Assembly: GCA_904393115.1 (NCBI GenBank)
Contig: CAJFMX010000014.1
Coordinates: forward strand, 1 to 64,000
Length of the DNA: 64,000 bases
DNA from: an uncultured Clostridia bacterium
Lineage (GTDB): Bacteria; Bacillota; Clostridia; Christensenellales; UBA1750
Direction: 5' to 3'
A program made the translations under genes and the position numbers. The notes below the pieces were generated by a model. That model did no database searches and was not told the origin of the DNA. It saw only the letters and a list, made by a program, of their open reading frames with translations. This document shows, in pieces, positions 35,972 to 43,844 of the stretch. How positions within the stretch are numbered: the stretch's first letter is position 1; each line of letters opens with the position of its first letter.

Positions 35972-36343
35972 TTATCGCGCGGAAGGACCTTCTTCCTCCC
36001 TCGGAAAGCTCCGAAAGAAGATTTGATTGTTGTCCGGGTCGCAAAAGCGCAGGTTGATCGCACCCCAGGGCCGCTTTGTCGGGCCTTCCGGGACTTTGGC
36101 GCCCAGGGCCAGGACCTTTTGGTATTCTTGCTCTATGTCCTCCACCGTAAACGCCAGGCAGATGTTTTGGTTTTGATTGTTCTTTGCCGTCCCGTCGTTG
36201 TAGATGGTCAGCGTGGTCTCTTCGGCAATCAGGCACTGATGAACCGGGTCATCGCTGCCGTTTTCGATGCCCAGCAGCCGCTTGTAAAAGTCTGCGAGCC
36301 TGCTCACGTCGTTTGTCAAGAGCCCCGCTTCGCCGCTCTGCAT
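35972..36343 (-). CDS. VOC-superfamily (glyoxalase/dioxygenase-like) protein
   Basis: This 123-residue single-module protein has two beta-alpha-beta-beta-beta repeats (LLTNDVSRLADFYKRLLGI and the second with WGAINLRFCDPDNNQIFF). Expected metal ligands include His35-type and Glu/Gln residues, but the C-terminal ligand (usually Glu in GN-x-E) is Gln here (DNNQIFF). Activity is unpredictable; bleomycin-resistance-like binding or glyoxalase function are both possible. Divergent from the PadR operon. Confidence 0.8.
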   Translation of the reverse strand: MQSGEAGLLTNDVSRLADFYKRLLGIENGSDDPVHQCLIAEETTLTIYNDGTAKNNQNQNICLAFTVEDIEQEYQKVLALGAKVPEGPTKRPWGAINLRFCDPDNNQIFFRSFPREEEGPSAR

Positions 36344-36373
36344 ACGCTCCCTCCGAAAACGGGCGGTCCCCTA

Positions 36374-36402
36374 TTGACAGCTGCGCCCGGGAGCGCTATA
36401 CT
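36374..36402 (+). promoter_or_regulatory. Promoter of the PadR operon
   Basis: Consensus TTGACA (36374-36379), a 17-bp spacer and TATACT (36397-36402). Confidence 0.8.
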
Positions 36403-36430
36403 TTGTATAACTATTTAGCAATGCAAAGTA
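36399..36430 (+). promoter_or_regulatory. Candidate PadR operator
   Basis: TACTTTG (36399-36405) and CAAAGTA (36424-36430) form an inverted repeat with 18 bp between arms. It overlaps the -10 element and the start site of the PadR operon, where a repressor would block transcription. Confidence 0.5.
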
Positions 36431-36451
36431 GTCGGGAAGGAGGCCTGCGGT

Positions 36452-36817
36452 TTGGACGACAAATACGTTCGCCAGTTCAAGAAGGGCGCGCTGGAGATGA
36501 TCCTGCTGCGCCTGATCGCGCGGGAGGAGACGTATGGCTATGCGCTCCTGGACGCGCTCAACCGGGGCGGCGCGCAGGTGCTGGGCTATGCGCGGGAGGG
36601 CACGGTCTACCCCATCCTCTACCGGTTGGAAGAGGCCGGCCTGATCCGCTGCCGGATCGCGCCCGCGCAAGGGGGCGGCGGCACGCGGAAATACTATTCC
36701 ATCACGCCCGCGGGCGAGACGGCCCTGCGCGAGCGCGTCGCCTTCTGGCGCGAATACGCCGCGTGCGTCGAGGGCTTCCTCGCGCCGGACGATGCAGAAG
36801 GAGGGAATCCATCGTGA
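36452..36817 (+). CDS. PadR-family transcriptional regulator
   Basis: A 121-residue repressor-type protein. The winged helix spans about 10-85, with KGALEMILLRLIAREETYGYAL and the wing YPILYRLEEAGLIR, then GGTRKYYSITPAG. A C-terminal dimerisation helix follows. The start is a TTG at 36452, chosen because AAGGAGG lies nine bases upstream and no ATG or GTG fits. The stop overlaps the GTG of the next gene, so both are co-translated. Confidence 0.92.
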   Translation: MDDKYVRQFKKGALEMILLRLIAREETYGYALLDALNRGGAQVLGYAREGTVYPILYRLEEAGLIRCRIAPAQGGGGTRKYYSITPAGETALRERVAFWREYAACVEGFLAPDDAEGGNPS

Positions 36818-37260
36818 AAGAACGGTACATCGAGCGCGTCCTCCGGGCGCTGCCCCGCGCGCGGCGCGCAGGGGTTCGCCGCGACCTGGAGGAGATCTTC
36901 GCCGACTCCCAGGCCCGCGGCGAGAGCGAGGCCCAGGTCCTGGAGCGGCTGGGCCCGCCGGAGGCCTTTGCGCGCGGCGTCGCGCCCGGCGCGCGCCGGG
37001 GCGCGGGCGCGGTCTGGTTTTTCGTCTGCGCCGCGGCCGCCGTGCTGGCCCTGGGCGCGGCGGCGCTGGCGGCCTTGCTTCGCCGCCGCGTCCCCGCGGA
37101 CGCCATCGGGGGCGCGGTCGGCATGACCGGCATCCGCGTCGAGGGTTCTTCCTGGCTCCCCCTGCTCTGGCTGCTGGGGCTGGCCGCGCTGGCCGCGGCG
37201 GTGGCGCTGGGGATTCGCCTGCTTCGGGCGCGCCGCAGGGAAGGGGGATGCGAGGAATGA
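36814..37260 (+). CDS. HAAS/DUF1700-like membrane protein
   Basis: This 148-residue protein has an N-terminal helical HAAS-type domain (about 1-55: LRALPRARRAGVRRDLEEIF, then LERLGPPEAFARG) and two membrane helices (about 66-88 and 109-130). Genes of this type regularly follow PadR regulators and are thought to be membrane partners or targets. GTG start at 36814 with AAGGAGG. It overlaps both neighbours by 4 bp. Confidence 0.8.
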   Translation: MKERYIERVLRALPRARRAGVRRDLEEIFADSQARGESEAQVLERLGPPEAFARGVAPGARRGAGAVWFFVCAAAAVLALGAAALAALLRRRVPADAIGGAVGMTGIRVEGSSWLPLLWLLGLAALAAAVALGIRLLRARRREGGCEE

Positions 37261-37700
37261 CCGCACGGAAACGGGCGCTGTGCCTCCTGCTCCTCGGCCT
37301 TCTGCTCCTGACCGGGTGCAGCGGCGGGGAGAGCGCCGCCATCGAGGGCGTCACCTGGGAGCTCGTGCGCGTGCAGAGCCTCGAGGACGGCGCCGTGGTC
37401 TACTGCCTGCCGGAAGCGCAGTCGCTCTGGCCGGACGCCGCGCCCCTGACGGAGGAGATCCTCTGCACGGCGCTGGACGGCACGCTGCGCCTGGCGCGCG
37501 GGGAGACGGAGCGCACCGCCGCCTACGCGCCGCTGGAAGACGGCAGCGCCGGCGAGGGCACGCGCGTCTACGCCGTGGAATGGCTGGACGGCGGAAGCGC
37601 GCAGGCCATCTGCGGCTTTGTGGAGGAGGGCGGCGAGAGGACGCCGACGCTCCTGCTGCGCGGGCAGGAGGAAGTCTTCACCTTCGCGCCGAAAGCGTAA
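37257..37700 (+). CDS. Small lipoprotein of the PadR operon
   Basis: A 147-residue protein with a lipoprotein signal peptide: basic ARKR, a leucine-rich core and the lipobox LLTGC with lipidated Cys at about residue 21. The mature part of about 125 residues resembles no family I know. The usual PadR-DUF1700 partner with a DUF4097 beta-helix is not present, so this lipoprotein may replace it. The start overlaps the previous stop (ATGA). Confidence 0.75.
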   Translation: MTARKRALCLLLLGLLLLTGCSGGESAAIEGVTWELVRVQSLEDGAVVYCLPEAQSLWPDAAPLTEEILCTALDGTLRLARGETERTAAYAPLEDGSAGEGTRVYAVEWLDGGSAQAICGFVEEGGERTPTLLLRGQEEVFTFAPKA

Positions 37701-37706
37701 AAAAAC

Positions 37707-37730
37707 GAAGCGGACTGCGCAGCCCGCTTC
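37707..37730 (+). terminator. Hairpin after the lipoprotein gene
   Basis: GAAGCGG (37707-37713) pairs with CCGCTTC (37724-37730), with an additional CTGCGCAG palindrome in the loop. There is no T run, so termination is doubtful. Confidence 0.4.
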
Positions 37731-37739
37731 CAGAAAAAG

Positions 37740-37955
37740 GTGAATTTCAATGCCAAGCCCGAGGGCTTCTGCGACGAGGCCTGGAAGGCCATCTACCAGT
37801 ACGCCTTCGCGCTCGCGCACGGCGCGGGGCAGGACGTCTTCTACTACGGCGACTGGATTCGCAAGCCGGGTGTGGCCATCTGCTGCTGCAACGACGGCTT
37901 GCGCCCGGTCGTCTTCAAGCTCGAGGCCACGGACGAGGAGAGCCGGCCGGATTGA
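37740..37955 (+). CDS. Small hypothetical protein
   Basis: A 71-residue open frame beginning at a GTG (37740) with only AAAAAGG adjacent; codon use is similar to neighbours. It is rich in aromatic residues and has a CCCND triple-cysteine spot near residue 48. I recognise no family. It could be a real small protein or the remnant of a longer gene. It stops 4 bp before the convergent deformylase gene. Confidence 0.4.
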   Translation: MNFNAKPEGFCDEAWKAIYQYAFALAHGAGQDVFYYGDWIRKPGVAICCCNDGLRPVVFKLEATDEESRPD

Positions 37956-37958
37956 TCC

Positions 37959-38369
37959 TCAGACCAGCACGCCGTTGCAGTGGTCGATCTCGTGCTGCAG
38001 GATCTGCGCCGTCCACCCGGTGAACGTGCGCACGCGCACCTGGAACTTCTCGTTGCAGTAGCGCACCTTGATGCTGCCGTAGCGCCGGACCTTGCGGGTT
38101 CCGGGCAGGGAGAGGCAGCCCTCCTCCGCTTCAAAGGGGTCCTGCGCCCGGAGGATCTCCGGGTTCAGCAGGAGCAGGTCCTTCCCGCCGTCGTCCACGG
38201 CGACGATGCGGCGCAGGACGCCGATCATGTTCGCGGCCATGCCGACGCAGGTTCCCCGGTTCGCGCGGAGGGTATCCATCAGGTCCTGGGCCGCGGCCAG
38301 GTCCTCGCTTGTCGCCGGCGCCGACGGGCGGGACAGAAACAGCGGGTCGTGTACAATCTCTCGAATCAT
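37959..38369 (-). CDS. Peptide deformylase paralogue with altered motif 1
   Basis: A 136-residue Fe/Zn hydrolase with EGCLSLPG (motif 2, metal Cys) and QHEIDHCNG (motif 3, catalytic Glu and metal His pair). Motif 1 reads VGMAANMIG, so the conserved glutamine of GxGxAAxQ, which stabilises the reaction intermediate, is replaced by Met. This variant occurs as a second deformylase in several Firmicutes. It may deformylate unusual substrates or have lost that function. It is shorter than canonical Def and not linked to fmt. Confidence 0.85.
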   Translation of the reverse strand: MIREIVHDPLFLSRPSAPATSEDLAAAQDLMDTLRANRGTCVGMAANMIGVLRRIVAVDDGGKDLLLLNPEILRAQDPFEAEEGCLSLPGTRKVRRYGSIKVRYCNEKFQVRVRTFTGWTAQILQHEIDHCNGVLV

Positions 38370-38463
38370 GCGTCTCCCTTTCCGCGCCGCCGGCTTTGGC
38401 GGGCGCTCTTCCCGGTAAGTATACCGCCCGGCGGGCGCGCTGTCAAAAAAATCGGCTCCGCCC

Positions 38464-38493
38464 TTGCGCTTTCCCCGCCCTTTCCCCTATAAT
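38464..38493 (+). promoter_or_regulatory. Promoter of glyA
   Basis: TTGCGC (38464-38469), an 18-bp spacer and a perfect TATAAT (38488-38493), 46 bp before the start codon. Confidence 0.65.
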
Positions 38494-38539
38494 GGAGAAA
38501 AGCGTGGCACTGCGCAAACGAGATAGGGAGGATATGGAT

Positions 38540-39784
38540 ATGTTGGATCTGAAACTGGTTGCGGCGGCCGATCCCGAGGTCGCGGCGGCGATGGAACTGG
38601 AACTGGGCCGCCAGCGCGACCACATCGAGCTGATCGCCTCGGAGAACTTCGTCTCCCCCGCGGTCATGGCGGCCATGGGCAGCCACCTGACGAACAAGTA
38701 CGCCGAGGGCTATCCCGGCAAGCGCTACTACGGCGGATGCCAGTACGTGGACATCGTGGAGAACCTGGCCCGCGACCGCGCGTGCGAGCTCTTCGGCGCG
38801 GAGCACGCCAACGTGCAGCCGCACTCCGGCGCGCAGGCGAACATCGCGGTGTACTTCGGCCTGCTCAAGCCCGGCGACACGATCCTGGGCATGAACCTCT
38901 CCCACGGCGGCCACCTGACGCACGGCTCCCCCGTGAACCTGTCCGGCAAGTACTTCAACATCCTCCCCTACGGCGTCTCCGAGCAGGATGAGCGCATCGA
39001 CTACGACGAGGTGCGCCGCCTTGCGCTGGAGCACAAGCCGCAGATGCTCCTGGCGGGCGCGTCGGCCTATCCGCGCACGATCGACTTTGCGCGCCTGGGC
39101 GAGATCGCCAAGGAGGCCGGCTGCCTCTTCATGGTGGACATGGCGCACATCGCGGGCCTTGTCGCGGCGGGACTGCACCCCAATCCCGTGCCTTACGCGG
39201 ACATCGTGACCACCACCACGCACAAGACGCTGCGCGGCCCGCGCGGCGGCCTCATCCTCTGCAAGAAGGAATACGCCAAGAAGATCGACAGCGCGGTCTT
39301 CCCCGGCACGCAGGGCGGCCCGCTGATGCACGTCATCGCAGCCAAGGCCGTCTGCCTGAAGGAGGCCATGACCGACGAGTTCAAGGCCTACCAGCAGCAG
39401 ATCGTCAAGAACGCCGCGGCCATGGCGGAGGAGCTCACCGCGCAGGGTCTGCGCCTGGTCTCCGGCGGCACGGACAACCACCTGATGCTCGTGGACCTCT
39501 CCGCGCTGGACGTCACCGGCAAGGACCTCGAAAAGCGCCTGGACGCCGCGCACATCACCGTCAACAAGAACACCATTCCCTTTGAGACGAAGTCGCCCTT
39601 TGTCACCAGCGGCATCCGCATCGGCACGCCCGCGGCGACCTCCCGCGGCATGAAGGAGCCGGAGATGGTCCAGATCGCCAAGTGGATCGCCAAGCTCGCC
39701 AAGGAGGGCGACAGCGCCGTCGAGGAGGTCAAGCTCGGCGTACTCGACCTCTGCGCCCGCTTCCCGCTCTACCCCGAGGTCTGA
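38540..39784 (+). CDS. glyA: Serine hydroxymethyltransferase
   Basis: A 414-residue PLP enzyme interconverting serine and glycine with tetrahydrofolate. [27 protein letters not shown] and the PLP-lysine motif [14 protein letters not shown] are intact, as is the C-terminal [13 protein letters not shown]. The ATG at 38540 is preferred over one at 38534 because GGGAGG is then eight bases away. Monocistronic between its promoter and a 17-bp-stem terminator. Confidence 0.97.
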   Translation: MLDLKLVAAADPEVAAAMELELGRQRDHIELIASENFVSPAVMAAMGSHLTNKYAEGYPGKRYYGGCQYVDIVENLARDRACELFGAEHANVQPHSGAQANIAVYFGLLKPGDTILGMNLSHGGHLTHGSPVNLSGKYFNILPYGVSEQDERIDYDEVRRLALEHKPQMLLAGASAYPRTIDFARLGEIAKEAGCLFMVDMAHIAGLVAAGLHPNPVPYADIVTTTTHKTLRGPRGGLILCKKEYAKKIDSAVFPGTQGGPLMHVIAAKAVCLKEAMTDEFKAYQQQIVKNAAAMAEELTAQGLRLVSGGTDNHLMLVDLSALDVTGKDLEKRLDAAHITVNKNTIPFETKSPFVTSGIRIGTPAATSRGMKEPEMVQIAKWIAKLAKEGDSAVEEVKLGVLDLCARFPLYPEV

Positions 39785-39798
39785 TCTTTTTTTCAGGC

Positions 39799-39843
39799 AA
39801 ACAAGCGCCGGCCGGAGCCTCTGCTCCCGGCCGGCGCTTGTTT
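39799..39843. terminator. Bidirectional terminator of glyA and the riboflavin transporter gene
   Basis: A perfect 17-bp stem (39799-39815 with 39827-39843) flanked by A and T runs. The right arm covers the stop codon of the convergent gene. Confidence 0.85.
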
Positions 39844-40492
39844 ATCCGATCACGCCGCGCAGGGCCAGGGCGAGCAGGAGAAACGTCGCCAGCGCCGCCA
39901 GGGCCAGGAGGGCGATGCCCCCGCGCGCCCGGCCTCCCGCTCCCGCCTGCGTCGGCTCCGCCAGGCGCGCCCGCCTTAGGGCCGTGACCACGGGCTTGTA
40001 CAGGAGCAGGACAAGGGCCGCGTTCAGCCCGCCCTTGACGAGGTTGAAGGGCAGGAACGCCGGCAGCAGCAGCGCGGCGACCGCCTCCCGCGGCTGCCCC
40101 ATGTACAGGGGCGCGATCAAGTAGTTCCACAGCAGCATGACCGCGGCCATCAGCACCCAACCGCACAACAGCCCCAACACCGCGCCGCCGGGCGTGCGGC
40201 GCCGCCCATAGATATAGGCCGCCGTGCATGCAAACGAGCAGCTCGAGAGCACATTCATGACGCAGCCCAAGATGCCGTCCTCGCTGATCGTCACCATCTC
40301 CAGCAGCGCCACAATGGCCGCCGCCAGGAAGGACGTGAACGGCCCGTAGACAAGCCCCCCGATCGCGATGACGACGTCCTTGGGTTCGTACTCCAGAAAG
40401 AGCACCAGGGGAATGCGCACCAGCGCCACCAGCGCGTACGCCATGGTGCAAAGCATGCCGACCGTTGTGATTTGCCTCGTCCTTTGGATCAT
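39842..40492 (-). CDS. ribU: ECF transporter substrate-binding subunit, riboflavin type
   Basis: A 216-residue S component with six hydrophobic segments and the ECF-type N-terminal arginine/threonine region (RTRQITTVGMLCTMAYAL). EYEPKDVVIAIGGLVYGP and a later NLVKGGLNAAL resemble RibU-like proteins. An FMN riboswitch in the leader strongly supports riboflavin/FMN precursor uptake. The energising EcfA/EcfT genes are not nearby, as is usual for shared modules. The C-terminus (about 170-216) is longer than usual and ends in an extra hydrophobic helix. Confidence 0.88.
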   Translation of the reverse strand: MIQRTRQITTVGMLCTMAYALVALVRIPLVLFLEYEPKDVVIAIGGLVYGPFTSFLAAAIVALLEMVTISEDGILGCVMNVLSSCSFACTAAYIYGRRRTPGGAVLGLLCGWVLMAAVMLLWNYLIAPLYMGQPREAVAALLLPAFLPFNLVKGGLNAALVLLLYKPVVTALRRARLAEPTQAGAGGRARGGIALLALAALATFLLLALALRGVIG

Positions 40493-40508
40493 GTTCCCAC
40501 CTCCGAAG

Positions 40509-40552
40509 AAAAATGCACACCCGAAAGCGCAATTCTGTCTTTCGGGTGTGCA
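40509..40552 (-). terminator. Riboswitch-controlled intrinsic terminator
   Basis: A 14-bp perfect stem (40514-40527 with 40539-40552) followed by five T on the minus strand lies between the FMN aptamer and the transporter start. It is the likely OFF-state expression platform, giving transcription termination when FMN is bound. Confidence 0.85.
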
Positions 40553-40592
40553 TTTTTGGGTGCGCGCAAAAAAGGGCGCACCCGCTCCGCAC

Positions 40593-40701
40593 GTCTTCTT
40601 TCATCCAGACTCTACTGTCGGTCTTGGAATTGCACCAAGTCCTGCGCTCGCGCGCTCGCGGACTGTACCGCCGATCGGGAATTGCACCCTGCCCTGAAGA
40701 C
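40593..40701 (-). ncRNA. FMN riboswitch (RFN element)
   Basis: On the minus strand the conserved blocks appear in order: AGGGCAGGGTGCAATTCCCG, CGGCGGTACAGTCCGCGAG, GACTTGGTGCAATTCCAAG, then ACCGACAGTAGAGTCTGGATG. Helix P1 pairs GTCTTC (40696-40701 complement) with GAAGAC (40593-40598 complement). Two positions that are usually GAAATTCC read GCAATTCC in both arms, a symmetrical change. It controls the downstream riboflavin transporter. Confidence 0.95.
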
Positions 40702-40729
40702 ATCGTTGGGATTCGGTTGTTCGTCCTGT

Positions 40730-40758
40730 AGTATAGCACACCGCGCGCCCGGCGGCAA
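40730..40758 (-). promoter_or_regulatory. Promoter of the riboswitch transcript
   Basis: On the minus strand TTGCCG (40753-40758), a 17-bp spacer and TATACT (40730-40735), about 28 bp ahead of the aptamer. Confidence 0.65.
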
Positions 40759-40809
40759 CGGCGCGCCGCGCGGTTTCGTGAAATCTTATGAAACTTGTCG
40801 GATTGGTGA

Positions 40810-40838
40810 TTGACAGCCTTCCAAAGCGGTGATACTAT
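40810..40838 (+). promoter_or_regulatory. Promoter of the isc cluster
   Basis: Consensus TTGACA (40810-40815), a 17-bp spacer and TACTAT (40833-40838). Confidence 0.7.
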
Positions 40839-40847
40839 AGGCAAGGA

Positions 40848-40861
40848 AAACCGATCGGTTT
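40848..40861 (+). promoter_or_regulatory. Palindrome AAACCGATCGGTTT, candidate IscR-type operator
   Basis: A perfect 14-bp palindrome about 10-20 bp downstream of the -10 element, over the start of the iscR transcript. A further CGG-containing half-like sequence (TCGGGAATCGGAATTC) follows. Position suits autorepression by the Rrf2 protein. Confidence 0.5.
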
Positions 40862-40896
40862 GGTCGGGAATCGGAATTCAAAGGCGGTCTATTTGC

Positions 40897-41346
40897 ATGA
40901 AGTTATCCACAAAGGGGCAGTACGGCGTGCGCGCCATGTACGACCTGGCGCAGCTCTACGGGGGCGCGCCGCAGTCGGTCAAGTGCATTGCGGAGCGCCA
41001 GGGCATCCCGGAGGCCTATCTGGAGCAGCTCATCGCGCCCCTGCGCAAGGCGGGGCTGGTGCTCTCCATCCGCGGCGCGCAGGGCGGGTACATCCTGGCC
41101 AGGGAGCCGGCGGCCATCTCGGTCGGCGCGATCCTCCGGGCGCTGGAGGGGCCGCTCGCCGCGACCGAATGCGTCGTGAGCGAGTGCGAGCGCGCAAACG
41201 GCTGCGCCATGCACGCGCTGTGGCTGCGCATCCACCGGGGCGTCAACGAGGTGATGGACAGCATTTCCCTACAGGACATGCTCGAGGACGCGGCCCGCTG
41301 CTGCCAGGAAGCGGAATCGGAAGTTTCAAAAGTTTCAGAAGTTTAA
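40897..41346 (+). CDS. iscR: Rrf2-family regulator, IscR-like
   Basis: This 149-residue protein has an N-terminal winged helix (MKLSTKGQYGVRAMYDLA, then RKAGLVLSIRGAQGGY) and three cysteines, Cys92, Cys97 and Cys103, close to the 92/98/104 spacing that binds [2Fe-2S] in IscR. It should sense Fe-S status and control the isc genes that follow after 21 bp. AAAGGCGGT serves as ribosome binding site. Confidence 0.9.
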   Translation: MKLSTKGQYGVRAMYDLAQLYGGAPQSVKCIAERQGIPEAYLEQLIAPLRKAGLVLSIRGAQGGYILAREPAAISVGAILRALEGPLAATECVVSECERANGCAMHALWLRIHRGVNEVMDSISLQDMLEDAARCCQEAESEVSKVSEV

Positions 41347-41367
41347 GAGTGGGAGGAGCACACCCAG

Positions 41368-42537
41368 ATGGAGAGAATTTACCTGGACAATGCGGCGACG
41401 ACCCGCGTGCGGCCGGAGGTGGCCGAGGCGGTTCTGCCCGCGATGATGGAAACATACGGCAACGCCTCCAGCGTCCATTCCTTTGGGCGCGAGGCCAAAA
41501 AGGCGATGGAGAAGGCGCGCGCGCAGGTTGCGGCGGCCATCGGCGCCAAGAAGGAAGAGATCTACTTCACCGCCGGCGGGTCGGAGGCGGACAACTGGGC
41601 CATCAAGGGCGCGGCGCACGCGCTGCGCAGGAAGGGCCTGCACATCATCACGACCGCCATCGAGCACCACGCGGTGCTGCACACCTGCCAGGCCCTGGAG
41701 AAGGAGGGCTTTGAAGTCACCTACCTCCCCGTGGACGAGTACGGATTGGTGACGCCGGAGCAGGTGGAGGCGGCCATCCGCCCGGACACGATCCTGGTCA
41801 GCGTCATGGCGGCGAACAACGAGATCGGCACCATCGAGCCCATCGCGGAGATCGGCGCGGTCTGCCGGGCGCACAAGGTGCTCTTCCACACGGACGCGGT
41901 GCAGGCCGTCGGCCACATGCCGCTGGACGTCGCCGCCATGCAGATCGACATGCTCTCCCTCTCCGGGCACAAGTTCTACGCGCCCAAGGGCGTGGGCGCG
42001 CTCTACATCCGCACGGGCGTGCGCATCGAAAACCTCATCGAGGGCGGCGCGCAGGAGCGCAGCCGCCGCGCCGGCACGGAGAACGTGCCCGCGATCGTGG
42101 GCATGGGCAAGGCCATCGAGCTGATCACCGCGGAGATGGCGGAGGAAAACGCGCGCATCTCCGGCCTGCGCGACCGGCTGATCGCGGGCATCCTGGACGC
42201 CATCCCGGAGTCCCGCCTCAACGGGCACCCGACAAAGCGGCTGCCGGGCAATGTCAACGTCTCCATCCGCTACATCGAGGGCGAGGCGCTCCTGCTCTCG
42301 CTGGACATGGCGGGCATCGCGGCCTCCTCGGGCTCGGCGTGCACCTCCGGGTCGCTGGACCCCTCGCACGTGCTCCTGGCCATCGGCCTGCCGCACGAGA
42401 TCGCGCACGGCTCGCTGCGCCTGACGATCGGCCGCGACAACACGCAGGCCGAGATCGACCGCGTGCTCGAGGAGCTGCCCAAGATCGTTTCGCGCCTGCG
42501 CGCCATGTCCCCCCTGTACGACGACCGGACGCTCTAA
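41368..42537 (+). CDS. iscS: Cysteine desulfurase (NifS/IscS)
   Basis: A 389-residue PLP enzyme supplying sulfur for Fe-S clusters. The PLP lysine is Lys202 in [12 protein letters not shown] and the persulfide cysteine is Cys325 in [10 protein letters not shown]. His100-type stacking residue (IEHHAVL) is present. Length fits the NifS-like clostridial type. Located between iscR and the scaffold gene. Confidence 0.95.
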   Translation: MERIYLDNAATTRVRPEVAEAVLPAMMETYGNASSVHSFGREAKKAMEKARAQVAAAIGAKKEEIYFTAGGSEADNWAIKGAAHALRRKGLHIITTAIEHHAVLHTCQALEKEGFEVTYLPVDEYGLVTPEQVEAAIRPDTILVSVMAANNEIGTIEPIAEIGAVCRAHKVLFHTDAVQAVGHMPLDVAAMQIDMLSLSGHKFYAPKGVGALYIRTGVRIENLIEGGAQERSRRAGTENVPAIVGMGKAIELITAEMAEENARISGLRDRLIAGILDAIPESRLNGHPTKRLPGNVNVSIRYIEGEALLLSLDMAGIAASSGSACTSGSLDPSHVLLAIGLPHEIAHGSLRLTIGRDNTQAEIDRVLEELPKIVSRLRAMSPLYDDRTL

Positions 42538-42585
42538 GCGCTGCATTCCCCCCTTGCAAAAACGAGAACAGAGGAGATTGGATTC

Positions 42586-43017
42586 ATGTATTCGGAAAAA
42601 GTGATGGATCATTTCACCAACCCGCGCAACGTGGGAGAGATTGCGGACGCTTCGGGCGTGGGCACGGTGGGCAACGCCAAGTGCGGCGACATCATGCGCA
42701 TTTACCTCAAGATCGAAAACGGCATCATCGAGGACGTCAAGTTTAAGACCTTTGGCTGCGGCGCGGCCATCGCCACCAGCTCCATGGCCACGGAGATGGT
42801 CAAGGGCAAGTCCATCGAGGAGGCGATGAAGCTGACCAACAAGGCCGTGGCCGAGGCGCTGGACGGCCTGCCCCCGGTCAAGATGCACTGCTCGCTGCTG
42901 GCGGAGCAGGCGCTCAAGGAGGCGCTGGAGGACTACTTCAAGAAAAACAACCTCCCCCTGCCCGAGGGCTTTGAAAAGCCGGACGCCGAGCACGAGGAGA
43001 TCCCCGAAGAGGCCTGA
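42586..43017 (+). CDS. iscU: Fe-S cluster scaffold protein (IscU/NifU N-terminal type)
   Basis: A 143-residue scaffold with the three cluster cysteines Cys33 (AKCGD), Cys58 (FGCGAAIA) and Cys102 (HCS) and the conserved Asp35 that keeps clusters labile. It receives sulfur from the preceding desulfurase. The acidic C-terminal tail is longer than in E. coli IscU. mnmA, which often follows in clostridia, is absent here. Confidence 0.95.
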   Translation: MYSEKVMDHFTNPRNVGEIADASGVGTVGNAKCGDIMRIYLKIENGIIEDVKFKTFGCGAAIATSSMATEMVKGKSIEEAMKLTNKAVAEALDGLPPVKMHCSLLAEQALKEALEDYFKKNNLPLPEGFEKPDAEHEEIPEEA

Positions 43018-43045
43018 TCTTCCCCCTGATTTGTCAAATTTATCC

Positions 43046-43085
43046 GCCCCAGGAACTGCCAGAATACCGGCAGCCTTCCTGGGGC
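43046..43085 (+). terminator. Terminator-like hairpin after iscU
   Basis: A stem of 15 bp with a 2-nt bulge (43046-43060 with 43069-43085). The T tract is poor, so read-through into the PRC-barrel gene is possible. Confidence 0.5.
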
Positions 43086-43133
43086 ACTTTAGTACCAGTG
43101 AAACACGCAATCGGGTGAAGGAGATGGGCGTGC

Positions 43134-43610
43134 ATGAAGCGCATGTCCAAGATCATCAGTCTTCCGTCTGTGCTGCATGGAACGGGCAGGCGCCTGGGGC
43201 TGGTGGAGCGCGTCTGCCTGAGCGCCGACGGGCAGGATGTCGCCGGGCTGATTCTTCGGCTCTATGGTCCGATGAGGAGAAAGCGCTTTGTCCCATTTGG
43301 AAGCATTGCCTTGTGGGGCGAGGTTGCGGTCGCGGTGCGCGCGGCGGAAAAGATCCCCGCCGCCCTCCGGCGCCAGGAGGAAATCCTGGGCCTGACCGTG
43401 CTGGACACGTCGGGCGAGCGTCTGGGCTGGGTAACCGACGCGCTCATAGACGAGGAAACCGGCCGGGTTTTGCAATTGGAAGTCTCCCAAGGCATTGTGG
43501 ACGACTTTTTGCAGGGCCGCATCCACGTGCGCGATTTCACGATGCGGCCCAACGGCGTGGTGGCCGTGACGGAGGACGCCGGCGGCGAGGGGCCGCCGGC
43601 CGAATCCTGA
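43134..43610 (+). CDS. PRC-barrel domain protein
   Basis: A 158-residue protein with two PRC-barrel-like halves (about 8-70 and 80-140); the second reads LGLTVLDTSGERLGWVTDALIDEETGRV... with the typical GxxLGxVxD turn. PRC-barrel proteins bind RNA or other proteins; sporulation YlmC/YmxH relatives exist. It is commonly found near isc and alaS genes in clostridia. Starts three small genes transcribed in the same direction. Confidence 0.8.
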   Translation: MKRMSKIISLPSVLHGTGRRLGLVERVCLSADGQDVAGLILRLYGPMRRKRFVPFGSIALWGEVAVAVRAAEKIPAALRRQEEILGLTVLDTSGERLGWVTDALIDEETGRVLQLEVSQGIVDDFLQGRIHVRDFTMRPNGVVAVTEDAGGEGPPAES

Positions 43611-43634
43611 GGACGAAAGAAGGAGGCGGAAGGC

Positions 43635-43814
43635 ATGATTCTCATGAGGAAGTCGCATCTCGGTCTGGGCATGGGCCTGGGCATGATGGCGGGCGCGGCG
43701 GCGGTGACCGCGGCGTTTCTGTCCTGCCCGCAGGGGCGCTGCATGGCGCGGCGGGCCGTCAAGCAGGGCAAGCGCCTGGTGCGCCAGCACATCAAGCCCA
43801 TGCTGGAACGGTAG
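43635..43814 (+). CDS. 59-residue membrane-anchored peptide
   Basis: A short gene with AGGAGG eight bases before its ATG, tightly packed between the PRC-barrel and AI-2E genes (24 and 30 bp). The product has a glycine/methionine/alanine-rich hydrophobic stretch (about 9-31, including GLGMGLGMMAGAAAV) followed by a strongly basic tail with Arg/Lys/His. Two cysteines (about 31 and 36) lie at the junction. It resembles YtxH-like small membrane proteins. Ribosome binding site, spacing and codon use support a real gene. Confidence 0.7.
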   Translation: MILMRKSHLGLGMGLGMMAGAAAVTAAFLSCPQGRCMARRAVKQGKRLVRQHIKPMLER

Positions 43815-43844
43815 GCGCCATGCGCCTGCCGCCAAACTGCACGC

